Numbered from the stretch's first letter, positions 24,967 through 36,852 are shown. The stretch is 64,000 bases of DNA from Perkinsus olseni (GCA_013115125.1 JABANN010000005.1:1-64000), one strand, 5' to 3'. The notes: generated by a model from the sequence alone, not told the origin. A program made the numbers and translations.

Positions 24967-27900
24967 GTGCTAGCAGCGTTACGCTTGGATACGAGTTGCG
25001 GCAGGTCCGTGGGAGCTACGACGTCTTCCAGTACCTCTTCGAGCTCTGGCCTAGGAGGAGGGTCTTGGCTGCTACCACCGCCGGAAATGCATCTTCCGAC
25101 TCAGTTTGGGAAGAAGGGCAATAGGGTGGACGAAGAGGCTGTTCACAAAGAGTAACCTGCTGTTGTTGTTGGTTGCGTAGCATATTGTCTCCAGGCACAT
25201 TCGAGTGCCCGTCGAAGAGCCTCCAACAGTAGCAGCACAGGCATTGGCCGGTGGGGAGTCGGAAGAGGATGATGACGATCGACGGGAAGCACCGTAGTGT
25301 ACTGTGGTAGACGGGTTGGTCGGCGACTATCGTCTTCAGGAGCCGTATACCGGATACGCATGAGATCTGCCTGGATCTTTGCCCTGAATCTCATAAGTAG
25401 TATGATACCCTTGAACCTAGCGAAGTCCTCTACTCTGGCTCCGGTAGGTCTCTCACGGCGTTGAGTATGGACCCCAAGGGCAGTCGTATGGTCACTGGTG
25501 GAACAGATGGTATGGTAAGGTAGTAATTGGGGGGCGGGCTATGGGCAGCAGGACGAAACGGCATTGACTGAACGTGACTTGCGAAAGAAATGTAGCCTGT
25601 ACGCGAAGCGGCTTTGAGCGGGGACGTGCCTCGCTGTTCCGGGGCACCTTTGGTCGTCACTCCGGCGGCTGGTCGCTCCAAAGTTCACTACGCAAAATAG
25701 CGGGAAAATAGTTTGCTGGGAGAGCGTGTGACAGCAGCAGCGACAGCTGGTGCGTATGCTCTCGTTGATCTTCATGGAGACGACCCTCTAAAGTCAGTGC
25801 GGAAGCCTCATGGGTCCAACGCTCTGCTGTCTCCACTGGCCTGGGAGGATCCACATTCGGTTAGGTATTGGGACCTTAACGGCATCAATGCCATGGACCC
25901 TAAGCCCTTTAGAGAGTTTGCACCGCAGGAAGGATACCCGATCAACTGTGTGAGGTACTGAACCGCTGCTGCTGCTGCTGATGATGATGTGAGCGTTTTT
26001 ATCAGAGTTTGCTTCTCGACTCAGGTTCAGCAATACTGGCGGGCAAGTGCTGGTCCTTCCTGCTGACGCCAGATGCCGCATGTAAGTGGCTTCCCCTTCG
26101 AGTGGCATCACTCTTTAAAATAGTGTAGTTACTGTAGTAACTACTGTAGTGTATATACTATATAGCGGTAGTGCCACGGTACTCCCAACACTAATCTCTT
26201 GTTGTGCTTTCGAACCCACGCTACTTACAAGGCACATATCTTTATCTCAGTCATGATCGTAACGGTACGAGTGCTCCAGTACAGCAATCGGTGAAGGGTG
26301 ATCAGTATATCAGGGATTTGCAGCACACTAAGGGACACACAGCAACCATCACTGATGGTACTAAACCCTCATATGCCGACCCACTGCCACCATCCTTCAT
26401 CGTCAGGTCACTGGCACCCCATGGACCCTTCTAAGTGGATAACGTCAAGTCTTGACTGTACTATACGGATATGGGATATCAACACTCCTGGGACTGGCAT
26501 GGTGAGCCTTGGCACAGCATCGCTCCGCTAAGATGTTCTCCCTTTTCAGGATATGTGGATCCCTTGCATTCACACACTGAAGTGTGTGGATAAGCGTGGC
26601 ATCTGCGGAGGTCGAGGTGGTGTAGAGAACCAACTTTTCGTCAACTCTTGCGGGTAAGCCGCGTCATCGTACTCGTATGGTGGGAGTACTAGCCTCCCCC
26701 CCCCTCCCTCAGGTTTAAGCCCTACGATGGAGGGTTCATTGTTGCTGGATGCAGTGATGGCAGTTTGCAGCTCTTCAACGAACGGAAGAGGTATCATGCT
26801 CCACTGGCGTGCAGGTGTGCTCCATAATGGCTCTAGGTACGGCAAGGCGGATATGATAGCTCGAACGGCTCATACAGATGTCGTCACGTCTGTTAATGTA
26901 CTTGAGGATGGGCAGAGGATGCTCAGTAGAAGCTTGGATGGTAAGGCTGTCTCCAGTGCCACCTCGAAGCTGGCATGGGGCACTCACCGTTTAATTGATA
27001 GGTACAATGAAGCTGTGGGATTGCCGCAAGCTGAGAGCATCGACCCCAGTACGTACGTGGGGTGATCTACCCTGCACTGATGAGCACACGGACATCACCG
27101 TCTCTCCAGACGAGTCATTGGCCCTCACTGGTATGTACCCCCCTCCTCGTATTCTGCCATCCACTATCTTCATACCCCAGGTACCAGTGATGGCCGCGTG
27201 GTGGCGTTCGATCTCCAGTCTGAGTCAGTGGACCCTATCAAGAGCTATCCATTCCGAACTCAGAGCGCTGTTAGGGTAGGACCCGCGCAACGGCGTAGCG
27301 TCACCATGGCATGCTGTCAAAGGGGGTTTACGATGGCTTTACACGTTTGCTGGGTGCCTTGATGATGGGATGTAGTGGATGTATGGTATGCTCAGACCCT
27401 ATGGCATCCGGTACTGCAGCAGATCATAGTGGCCTGTAGTGATGGTAATGCCTACTTCTTATATGATAGGTATCAATCTGTTCACGGTAAGTACCCCTCT
27501 CGGCCATTCCCTACCTCTTACGACGCTCTATCAGGTGCCTTGCTCTTCGCCCAGCACAGTGTCCCCAAGAAGAAGCCGATCGAGGAGCAGTATATGCCAC
27601 AGAAGATCTACAACTACGATGAGATGGTGCAAAGGGGAGGTCAATTCCGAGAGACTCGCAGCGGTAGGTTAGACGGCGTTGCTACTAGGGTGGGGTTACT
27701 GAGCGGCTACTTAGGTAAACTACGACGCACGAGGGATGCTGATAAGCGGCGAGACAAGCAGCGTCGCGAGAGGATGGGTATCCCGGATCCAGATGAACAG
27801 CACAAGGTAGAGTATACCATCTATTTAGTGCATACTTATTGCTATATAAATCTAATGTATGTACTGTATGTTGTGGTATTAGATAACCTCCTACAATATA

Positions 27901-28637
27901 TACCGTCTTCTTGTACGGTGATGATGATCTTGTGATGTAGGTGAAGCCAGCGGCCCCTCCACCGGAGAGTACTGAGCCGACTGTGTTTGGTAACAAGCTG
28001 AATGTCGAAAAGGAGAAGTATATTGATGAAGATCCTCAAAAGGTGGGGTGGGAGAAGCGCCGGCACCGGGGATCGAACCCAGGTCCTCTTCATTACGCCA
28101 TTCTCTGTCAGACCCTCCTCGCTGTTGACACCAACAAGGGTGACTCCTTCGTGAGTCAAGCCTACGCTAAGACCCAACCTCATAATATCCTGGATTACTC
28201 TGATGTCAAGAGTGCGGTAAGTTGTCGTGACACCAGTGGTGTCACACCACTGCCCTTGAAGTGTTATTAGAGAGAACACCGCGCGATCCTCTGCCCCCTC
28301 CCTCCCGTGTCATTCTCACTTATTTTCCTCCCACTCATTCGAGTCTGCTTGAAATGCCTTCGAAATTAGGATTTGAAGAAATTTGAGCTCGACGTTCATT
28401 TAGGGATTACCGCCACTGTCAGTCGGCGGTCATCTTCAGTCCATGTGCACTGCTTGGCTGGTTTATAGCAACTATTCGAAAGCGATCTTCCATCCCCTAT
28501 TTCTCCTTTAGGGGGATCGATTGCTGAGCAAGAAGCGTTATTGCCCCAAGTGCGGTGTGAAGATGTGCACTTGCGGCTACTTGACTGCTCTGGAGAAAGA
28601 AGAGGCGAGGAAGCGACGCCGAACTGAAGTGGCGTAA
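24967..28637 (+). CDS. WDR70-like WD40 repeat protein (gastrulation-defective 1 homologue)
   Basis: At least 17 exons join in consistent phase. The N-terminal part has LPTQFGKKG, an acidic stretch ESEEDDDDRR and RIPDTHEICL before the propeller. The first blade reads DPKGSRMVTGGTDGMVRYWD across a 346-nt intron. Diagnostic WDR70 pieces follow: KGDQYIRDLQHTKGHTA, WHPMDPSKWITSSLDCTIRI, CSDGSLQLF, DGTMKLWDCRK and FRTQSAVR-TLWHPVLQQIIV. After the propeller come PTVFGN and FVSQAYAKTQPHNIL, matching the family end. An extra last exon adds RYCPKCGVKMCTCGYL and a basic tail, not typical of the family. The introns at 26817-26838 (22 nt) and 28043-28111 are notable. The true start codon upstream of 24967 is not settled. 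WDR70 is nuclear, linked to chromatin and DNA repair. Confidence 0.88.
28043..28111 (+). other. WDR70 intron carrying an antisense tRNA T-arm
   Basis: A 69-nt GT-AG intron between YIDEDPQK and TLLAVDTNKG. It contains CCGGG-GATCGAA-CCCAG at 28066-28082; read on the minus strand this is a T-arm with a 5-bp stem (one G-U pair) and 7-nt loop. The element is also flanked by GAGAAG near the 5' side and ATTCTC near the 3' side. Confidence 0.75.
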
Positions 28638-28640
28638 CGA

Positions 28641-29009
28641 GTATCCAACAGGACTGCTTCTTGCGTTGTATTTGACAGGGATGGCGAGTATATGGATTTT
28701 CAGCGATATGAGCAGTGGTATGAGTGGCGCCGGGTAGAGGGGTGCTCAGTGTTGTGTTCCACGACTAACAACCCTGTCGAAGGGATCAGGAGAATGTTAG
28801 CATGCCTTCTTCATCACTATCCTCTTTTCTCGCCATACCAACGGCAGAACGTACCTCGTCTGTTAGTAGTGACATTCTCTGCGTTCAACGATCCTGGTCG
28901 TTCTAGGTTGAGGCCTCAGCTGCCCGCAATGGATTTTCCGCCTCTCGGGGCGCCCCCTTATATCTCGATCGTTCCACTGCTTACTCCTGCAGTACAAAGC
29001 CCCTCGTAG
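28641..29009 (+). pseudogene. possible transposase fragment
   Basis: A single open frame beginning just after the WDR70 stop reads CVVFDRDGEYMDFQRYEQW and then STTNNPVEGIRRMLACLL. The TTNNPVEG block resembles the conserved Asn/Glu region near the end of MULE-type and related transposases. There is no start, no catalytic core and no terminal inverted repeat in sight, and it stops 5 nt before the next gene start. It could instead be a stretch of chance open sequence. Confidence 0.3.
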
Positions 29010-29013
29010 TTTT

Positions 29014-30538
29014 ATGTCGAGGCTTCCATCCCTTAGCAATGGCCTCGCCGCCTCTGCGCCATCGGTTACTTGGAGGGCCTATGCGCTGCTCATCATAACC
29101 ATGTTCATCTTATCAGGGTGGCAAGTCGAAGGGAAAGTTATTTTTTTAAAGCAAAAGTTGAACCCTCTCACGTTTTCTCTTTACCGTCAAGGTAGGGCGC
29201 CCTCTGGACTCTAATTCCCATCAGCATCCCCTCAGGTTTGGCCGCTGCAGTGCTATTGTTCTTCATCGACCGCTCCTTCAAGCTGCCTGCTCGAGCCGAC
29301 CTACCCCTGTTAGTGTACCTGGGTGCCGTCACCGGTGCAGCAACCGTAGCGTTCCTCGTGGGTAAGCAGGATCTTCCCTAGTCGTAGCCTCCCTGCTGCA
29401 TACACTATGCGTCGCAGAGTCCCGGGTTGTTGTAGGCCTAGAGTTGTCGAGCCCCCTGATCGCCTCAATGCTGCAGCCCACAGTTCTTGTCTTTGCCTAC
29501 ATCCTGGGCATACTCCGAGGGACGGAGCACCGCTCGACAAAGAGGGTCCTGGGAGTCGTCACATGTGTTGCTGCAGCTGTTGGTGCGGTCATCAGTGGTG
29601 AACACGTCGATGGTGGGTTTCTTAAAAGACATCTTTGGTCTGCAGAAACCCCTTCAGATGCCCATCCCGTGGACTGGTCAGTGCTACTAGGAGGTCTGCT
29701 CATCCTGCTACAGTGTATCCTCACTTCATCTATCATAGTCCTCCAGCGAGGACTCCGGCATCTCTCTCCACCCTACTTGACAGGTACTTTCGATAACCCT
29801 TGCCTCCTGTGTCAGTCACTGCCTCAGGTTCCTCCTATCTCATCGGCTCCATTACTACGTTACTGCTGCTGCTAAGGTAGGTCCCACCCCTCCCCAATCA
29901 CACATCCAGCGCTGAGCCCATTCAGTTGGCGCGGCACCTGTGTGGCCCTCGAGTTGGACTGCGGTGTAATCACCTTTGCCCTCGGCTACTCGGGGTCCTC
30001 TAGCACCGAAGGTAGCTCTTCCAGTCGCCTGTCTCTGTTAAGCTGGCCCCCTCAGGCTTGGTACTTCTCCTCTACGCTGTCCTACTGGCTACGTGCTTCG
30101 TATACTGTGCCATGAACTGGTGTAACAGACAGACCTCTCCATCTGTGGTGAGGCCTTAACACCTTCTGAAAATGCTCCTTCTCTGAAATCTCCCTTTCTG
30201 CAGGTAGCTAGCTTCATGACGCTACAGCCGGTCACGACGGCTATCGTACAATATTGGCTCCTACAGGAGACCCCTTCTGTTATGCAGGTCAGTACCGGCG
30301 CATCGCCGCCCACACCTCACGACGCTTCACCCTCATCCCCCAGCTTATGCAGGTTCTCTTCTTTCCCTTCATAGTTGCAGGGGTCACGCTGGTGTCTGCA
30401 ACAGCTAACCGGTTACAAGAGCGCCCGCCCGAGGATGTCGTTGATAAGGCTCGGGAAATGCAGCAGCTCGAAGATGTGGAGACAGGACGACCCGCTGCTG
30501 GCAAGAAGCAGCAGCACCTCACGAGTGGCCTTGAGTGA
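29014..30538 (+). CDS. DMT/EamA-family transporter, copy 1
   Basis: A multi-exon gene for a roughly ten-TM drug/metabolite-type transporter. Exon 1 (29014-29191) encodes a Ser-rich N-terminus, the first TM (YALLIITMFILSGWQVEGK) and the LNPLTFSLYRQ turn typical of EamA repeats. Exon 2 starts at 29236 with GLAAAVLLFFIDRSFKLP. Later pieces are LIASMLQPTVLVFAYILGIL, VTCVAAAVGAVISGE, DWSVLLGGLLILLQCILTS, then the second repeat ending ASFMTLQPVTTAIVQYWLL. It closes with LFFPFIVAGVTLVSATANRL and a charged tail. Some exons in the middle (29870-30060) are not placed with confidence. The substrate is unknown. It is followed 67 bp later by a paralogue. Confidence 0.8.
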
Positions 30539-30604
30539 TTGCTTTTCAACAATTGAACTCTGTGATTCTCAATTCATGTGCCTTGCGTTGTGTGACGGCA
30601 ATTG

Positions 30605-32206
30605 ATGGTCGTGAGGGAACTCTCTCAGCTGTCCCAGACCATGGCCTGGCTACGGGTCCTTCAAGAACGATGTTCTATAAGCCCAGTAGCCCTGGCATAC
30701 ATCCTCCTATTCGCCAACCTCGTCATCGGATCCGGCTGGGAAGTGGGCACCAAGCTTGCCCTCTCCAAGCTAGATATCAATCTATTAACCCTAGCGTTCT
30801 ATCGACAGTGTAAGCGGCACCGCACGACGCCTATCAGTCGTCACACGTTCCCTCATTTCAGTTTTGGGCTGCATAGTGCTATTGGTGGTTGATCGCTCTT
30901 TCAAGCTCCCTAAGAAAGAGGATGTGATGCCCCTGGCCGTACTGGGGGTCTGCACGAGCTTAGCAATTCTATGTTTCTTTAAAGGTACCATCATAGACGC
31001 CCGCCTCTGTTGTCGTTGCGCCATCAGTTCTATCGTCAGGCGTTCAACTCACCACCCCTCTTATTTGTGCCCTCCTCCACCCGACTTTGCTTGTTTTCTG
31101 TTACGCCTTGGGCATTATCCAGGGCTGCGAAACCTACTCTCGCCGTAGAGTAGTTGGAGTCGTTCTGAGCGTTGGAGCTGCTATGGCATCCTCCCTTCTA
31201 GGAGAGGAATTCCGGGATGGTAAGCTGGGGGACTCGCCTTGAGCTCAGTGTCCGACCCCGGTACAGTCAGTGAGATAGCGTCATTCCGGTATGTGATTGA
31301 TGTTGTGCTGCTTCTTCTGGCCAGGTACCCGCTCTGTAAATTGGAGCATCCTGCTCGGCTCGCTCATCATACTTGCGGGAGTGTTTTTCGCCGCAGCGGC
31401 TGTGGTCTATCAAAGAGAGTCTATCCACTTACCATTCATTTACGTTGAAGGTACGTTGGTCTCCGTTACCGTCTGTCATCATCATCAGGCTTGTTCTACT
31501 GAACTCAGGCTATGCCTACGTTTTCGCCTCATTGACGACATTGATCTTCATCATAATGTGATGCATATCCCACCTAGGCTCGCTGAATCCAAACTTCCTT
31601 TCAGATCGCGCTTGGGCTGTATCTTTTCCCCCGACACTTGCAGTGATATGACGCTCGACCTGGGTCTAATTGGTGATGATGGAGCTCTTCACTTCGAGGG
31701 TGATTCTCCGGTTCGCTATCCATCTCTCCGGCCTCCTTTCATTTCTACTGATCTTGATTGACTACCGCTGGTGCGTCTCTCAGGGTGGCTCCTGCTGCTT
31801 TACGGCGTGCTACTGATCTCCTGCTTCCTGTATTGCAGTATAAATTGGGCCAATCGGCAGACTTCTCCCTCTGTGGTGAGCCTGTATCAGCAGTACCTGT
31901 CCTATGACACCGCATTCACGCAGGTCGCAAGCTTTGCAACCCTCCAACCTGTCGGAACGGGAACTTTCCAGTACTTGGTTACTGGAAAACAGGTCGTAAG
32001 CCTGCCCCAGGTAGGGACGCTCCGAGCCGCTAAACGCCGTAGGCATCCTTGCTCAGGTCGGAATGTACCTATTCGTTGTGGTTGGTGTGGTATTAGTATC
32101 GGTTGGACATCCACGAGAGCAGGAGCCCATCAAGTCTAGCGATGATGAGGAGACGCTTGCAAGCGATCTCGAGGACGGTGTTACTGTTGAGGACGAGCTC
32201 GAGTGA
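30605..32206 (+). CDS. DMT/EamA-family transporter, copy 2
   Basis: A tandem paralogue of the preceding gene. The start reads MVVRELSQLSQTMAWLRVL, then TM1 YILLFANLVIGSGWEVGTK and INLLTLAFYRQ, matching the LNPLTFSLYRQ block of copy 1. Further parts are LLVVDRSFKLPKKEDVMPLA, SVNWSILLGSLIILAGVFFA, SGYAYVFASLTTLIFII and LLLLYGVLLISCFLYCSINW. NWANRQTSPSVV equals NWCNRQTSPSVV in copy 1. ASFATLQPVGTGTFQYLV is the last repeat helix. The C-terminus is acidic (SSDDEETLASDLEDG). Transport is presumed in both; the substrate cannot be inferred. Confidence 0.8.
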
Positions 32207-32598
32207 AGTCCCAGCACGCTGAGGCTGACTCTAGCGTCTGGTTAATCGCATAAAAGCACACTTGATACGTCATCAAACCAGGAGGAAGCTTATTTTCCTA
32301 CTCGCTCAATTCGCTGAGACATTTGCCATCATTTCTTCTTTTCCTCTGTGCCTAGGCCGAGTAGCGCATCACGTTTGTCTTCTCGGCAAATGCCGTCGTT
32401 CATTCAAGATTTTTCGTACCTAAGGAGAAGCAGTAGTGGCGAGTTATCGGTGTTCTACCGAAGTAAGCGGTTCACGAAGTTCAAAACACGAGCCCGCCTA
32501 ACTAACCAAGTCATTTCGTTTTATTGTTCGATTGTCGCAATCATCCTGCCTTCGTGCTCACTCGGAGGGGTTGAGTTGTTGTTACCGAAGGTGGTAAC

Positions 32599-35500
32599 AT
32601 GTCGGAGTTCTCACTCGTAGACAAAGTGAGTTCCTAGGCGTAGTCACTAACCGTTAATGCCGCCGATCCTGCTGGAGGCCTCGCTCCAACCTCTGCGTTC
32701 CCTGCCAAGGACCATCTGCCATAAACCCTTCTCAACAGTGCAGGTGCGATGATCGGATTTGGCCTGAACACCGCATCTTGTTCACTCTCTCCAGGCACTG
32801 GTAGCTTCACGAGGCGAGGACACTGAACGGCTTCCCATTCATGCGGATAGACCATCGAAGTTTCCGTGCCTCGGCGATGCAGGAAGCGATGGCATCCAGA
32901 TCGCCTCGGTATTCGACAAAATCAAGCACCGCAGGAGGTAGCCTTACAGGAGCTTCGAAAAGATCCACTCCGTTTCGAGTTCAGGAGAGGCGGTAGGACG
33001 GCCTTGGCGTTGTACACCCCGCCGAGTCAGCTGAATGGAGTCAGCGAGTTCGCGGAGAGCCGCGACATCTCACTACAATTCACGTACATTTCTCGAGCAC
33101 AGGTGAGTGGGCAGAGGCTCACTGCCTGCGGTGGCAGCAGTAACCAGGCAGACATTCTCATGATGCCTCAGGGTCCCTCCAAGGCTCGATTCGTAGCGAA
33201 TGGGTTGTTACCTTCAGATTCGGGATATATCGGTATGGCACTCGATTGGCTACCAAACTATGCGCCAGCTGAAGCTGCTGAACACCACCGACATCTCGGC
33301 GGTCGCCAGAGCTATGGCCTTCATGGGTTACCGGGACACGTTCCTCCTCAATGGCTTGGCTGATGCCATGTGGTGCTTAGCAAAAGTGATCTGCCGGACG
33401 CCTTTCTGCGCGCCCTTTATGCTCCAATTCACTGTGTTGGAATCGCTCATGGTTCCCGTCAGGTTAGACGAGGCAAATTGTTCGACTCGGCGGAGATACT
33501 ACATTCATTTCGAAAGCTCAACTTCATCCCGAGGATGCTCGCACTGGATGCCATAACAGCGGACTTGAGACGCCAGGGCTGGGACAGATATAAGTGGCGT
33601 AGCGCCGACATCGCCAAGATATTCCTGTACGTCCCGGGGCCCTCACCTTCACGGTGTTGTCGCTCAGGGCTCGCTTGTTGTTGTTGTTGTTGTTGTTGTC
33701 GGTTTTGCCGTATTGCGATCTAATACCGTCGTTCTGTGACAATAACCGGGGGTCGTGGCGATAGCGTACCTGCTCACTGTTGGTCCCTTGCGATGGCTTT
33801 TGTTCGAGAAGTTGTAGGAGCTGACGGCGTTTATGCGCATGAGGGGGTGGCGGTTTGCAGGGATTGAACCCGGGTCTACAGTCTGGAGGAAGAACGGCTT
33901 TGTTTTGTGCTCTTCAGGTACTACTCATCTCTGCCACCGCGTGTTGCCGAGAAGCTACGCGACCAAGCCTTCCTCCAGGACTTGGAGGCCCACATCGAGA
34001 CCAAGCTCGGCCGTATGTCCGCTAGAGACATCTCACTTATATCCCGCTCGACCTCCATCAGCCTTGACCGCCTGACGGAGGCCTTCCTTCGCTCGAAGGA
34101 AATCCGTACCGGAAACCTATTGTATTTCTGCATCACCTTGTTGAAGGCGGATATCACCAGACCCCCAGTCAACTTCATGAATCGTCTAAGACGTGAGATC
34201 GACTCTACCTTCACGCAGTTGAAGCCGGCCCACATCGAGCGCTTCCTGCATGTGTTCATGAACTTCGAGTGCTTCAGTGATGACAGGATACTCATCTGTC
34301 TTGCCCGGGCGACCGAGTCCAATCTGGAACGCATGAGTCAGCGTAGACTGAGGTCGATATTATTGGCCTTCCACAGGCTGTGCAAACCAACTAACTCCTT
34401 GTTGCCGCAACTAGCAGCTCGAGTACGGGCCGCAGTTCCGAGAGAGGCTATTCACGCTGAGACCATCGCATTGCTGATGCGTGCATTTGCTGTTGAGTCG
34501 CCTCTGAAGCAACAACAGAATACCAGGTTGATCCTCAATGATCTGGGCAGACAGCTGGTGGAGCGACTGCGCTTGACCGGACGAACTGCAGCGACAAGGC
34601 ACCCCATCACCTTGGAGGTCAACAATGTGGAAGAGTGCGCGGGCCCTATATTTGAGAACAGAGTTTCTAAATCGCCGGAAGTAGTGGAGTCGGTCGAAGA
34701 CAACACACCATATGCTGCTGTTGGTGATCGTTCGGGGCGAAACGAGCCCTCGCCCTCTCGCGCAGTCCAGTCGAGTTCCACGGTTCTGCGGTCTGAGCCC
34801 TCGCCACGAGCAGCAGATGCTCAGCGTATTCCCAGTGTACGCTGTGAACCTGTTGATCCAGCTCTTGGTGCCGAGGATGGCCTGGATGAGGACCAGTTGG
34901 CAGTACTCAAGCAGATGGAGCAGGAAGTGCAGCTCCTCCGAGATTTAAGGGAGCAGGAGATTGCTGGCGAAAAGGTGTCCGTCGGCGATGCCCCAGAGAC
35001 CGTCGACTTTGGCCCACGAGGAGAGTACGACGACTTCATCAACTCGGATAGAGTTCCCCGACTGATGCACGTGGTAGCTGGCAAGCACCCGGCGCACCAC
35101 CGGTTGATCCGCAAGTTGGAGCGAATGGAAAAGAAGCTGGCTGATCTCTATTCGGAAAATGATAGCGAAGAGCCGGCGGTGAAGTCGCGAGAATACCGAG
35201 AAGTGGTGCGACGGTGGAAAAGACGGAAATCTCGGGAGCTCACAGGAGAGGAGAAGCATCGACTAGCTGCAGGTTTCGAGAAGTTCACAATTCGATGGCG
35301 AAAGTGGCGACGAAAGATCCTGGCGAAGTACTCTCATGTGGACTTCGACTCTGTGGCGAGGAATGGTCCTGGTAAATTAGAACGGCGGGTCGCTCGTCCG
35401 AAGAAGCTAGCGTATAATCAGAAGTCTTACTTAGCTCTGAGAAAGAGTGCTGCTTTGGCAGAGGCTTTGAAGGACACGCCGGGCTTGTCCTGTCGATCGC

Positions 35501-36078
35501 AGGTCTACGAGTCCCTGGCCCACAATGCGGTTGAACACGTCTGTGCTATCACAGATGCCGAAACAGCTTTGGAAGAGTTTTCTCAGCTCGTGTTGGCCAT
35601 CGTGTCAAGCCAGGAGCCCTTAGGCGAGGCATACGGGGCACTTATTGCTGGGTTCCAGGAGGCCCTGAATAGAGAGACTGTCCATGGATCGTATCTGAGA
35701 CTGGCGACAGCCTACGTGGACCTGGTTCTCTCGGCCCGCACGATTAATGGGAGCATCGCTGGGTCCCTACTGGATAGGTGCTTGGAAGACCCGACTGTGC
35801 GGCCCAATGACCTTCTACTGCATGCTTGTCCTATAACCACGCTAGCCTATCTTCATGGTCAACGGCGAGAAGAACTGCAGCATCGCTTGGCGAGTGCTCT
35901 GGCGACTCCTTCCACCGAGGCACTCTCCTCAGCGTCAACTTTACAGGATTCTGTCGCTTGCCTGCTACTTCTGGGGGAAGATATATGGCCTGTCTGTGAT
36001 CGCCTATCGCTGAAGACGGAGAATGTCGAGAGAGCGGCCGCTGCGATACGAACACGGTTGTTGAAAGTTTCTGCATGA
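32599..36078 (+). CDS. large helical-repeat protein, possibly organellar RNA-related
   Basis: The start is MSEFSLVDK followed by a GTGAGT donor; phase-0 exons follow (ALVASRGEDTERLPIHADRP, then LNGVSEFAESRDISLQFTY, then IRDISVWHSIGYQTMRQLKL). Repeated Leu-rich helices appear, such as TDISAVARAMAFMGYRDTFL, DSAEILHSFRKLNFI and ARDISLISRSTSISLDRLTE, spaced about 40 residues apart. The largest exon (33925-36078) is open for about 717 codons and ends AAAIRTRLLKVSA. It has a Lys/Arg-rich middle (RRKILAKYS). The style matches alveolate mitochondrial FASTK/RAP-like repeat proteins, but I cannot see a C-terminal RAP domain, so the role is inference. A frame shift is needed near 33370. The exon before 33925 is unresolved and that stretch holds a tRNA-like motif. 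Confidence 0.65.
33675..33699 (+). repeat. (TTG)8 microsatellite
   Basis: Eight TTG units within a probable intron of the helical-repeat gene. Confidence 0.9.
33860..33874 (+). other. tRNA T-arm-like word upstream of the large exon
   Basis: GGGATTGAACCCGGG lies about 50 nt before the acceptor at 33924 and so is probably intronic. The identical 15-mer occurs in the GcvH intron at 53477-53491. Confidence 0.6.
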
Positions 36079-36852
36079 CGTTTCTATCTCGGTCTTGTCG
36101 GGTTGCGTCTTAACCAAGTACCATTCGGTGCTCCACCTGATTGAGCAAACCAATTACGGGCCTTCTTGCCGAGTGGGTTCTCCAGGCTACGGGCCCTATC
36201 TAAGCCGAAGCACACTAGTCAACCAAGGAGAGCTGCAACTTACGTGTAACCGAGTCGCATCAACACGGCGGTGCTGATTGCGGGATTATTAGCGATGATC
36301 AGCGGGTAGAGTGTAAGCGTTCATCCCGATGCACTGTGGCTAGTCAAGGCAGAGTTGGAACGATAGAGTTGGAACCCTATCGGCTCAATCCTCGGATACG
36401 TTCTCAAGCGAGATCGATGACGCTTACGCATCCTGTGAGGTAGACGTTGTGAAAAAAAGATCAGATGGAGGAGTGCGCATCTGCTCGGTAAAACGCAGTA
36501 GCCAACGAGGTGCTGGCTTGCCACTAGGGTACACTGACCCGTTCAGTACTGTATGAACGTTCCAGGAGCTCCCGGAGAGGACGGATGAAATCGGATTCAC
36601 AGGCAAGACCAGGAAGCTGAGTGCAAGGAGAGCGAATAACTGTCCTGTACTGACTCGCACTGAAACTGTACGTAAGCGCAAAGCTTAGCCGGTCAGGCAT
36701 GTGCGTGCAACGAAATGAGCAACCCCCCCCCACAACGTTGGTACTCCCACTAGTAACGAAAGTTTGGGAGAGTGCGTGACGAGCTCGGTGGAGCTTGCTG
36801 CTCGCTGTAGTCGAACTTGCCGCTCCCAGGTTCCCAACTCCCGTCTCTTCGG
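36079..36852. other. intergenic, nothing clear
   Basis: Only overlapping short frames occur, and a run of C residues near 36722. It presumably contains the promoter of the first secreted-protein gene. Confidence 0.45.
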
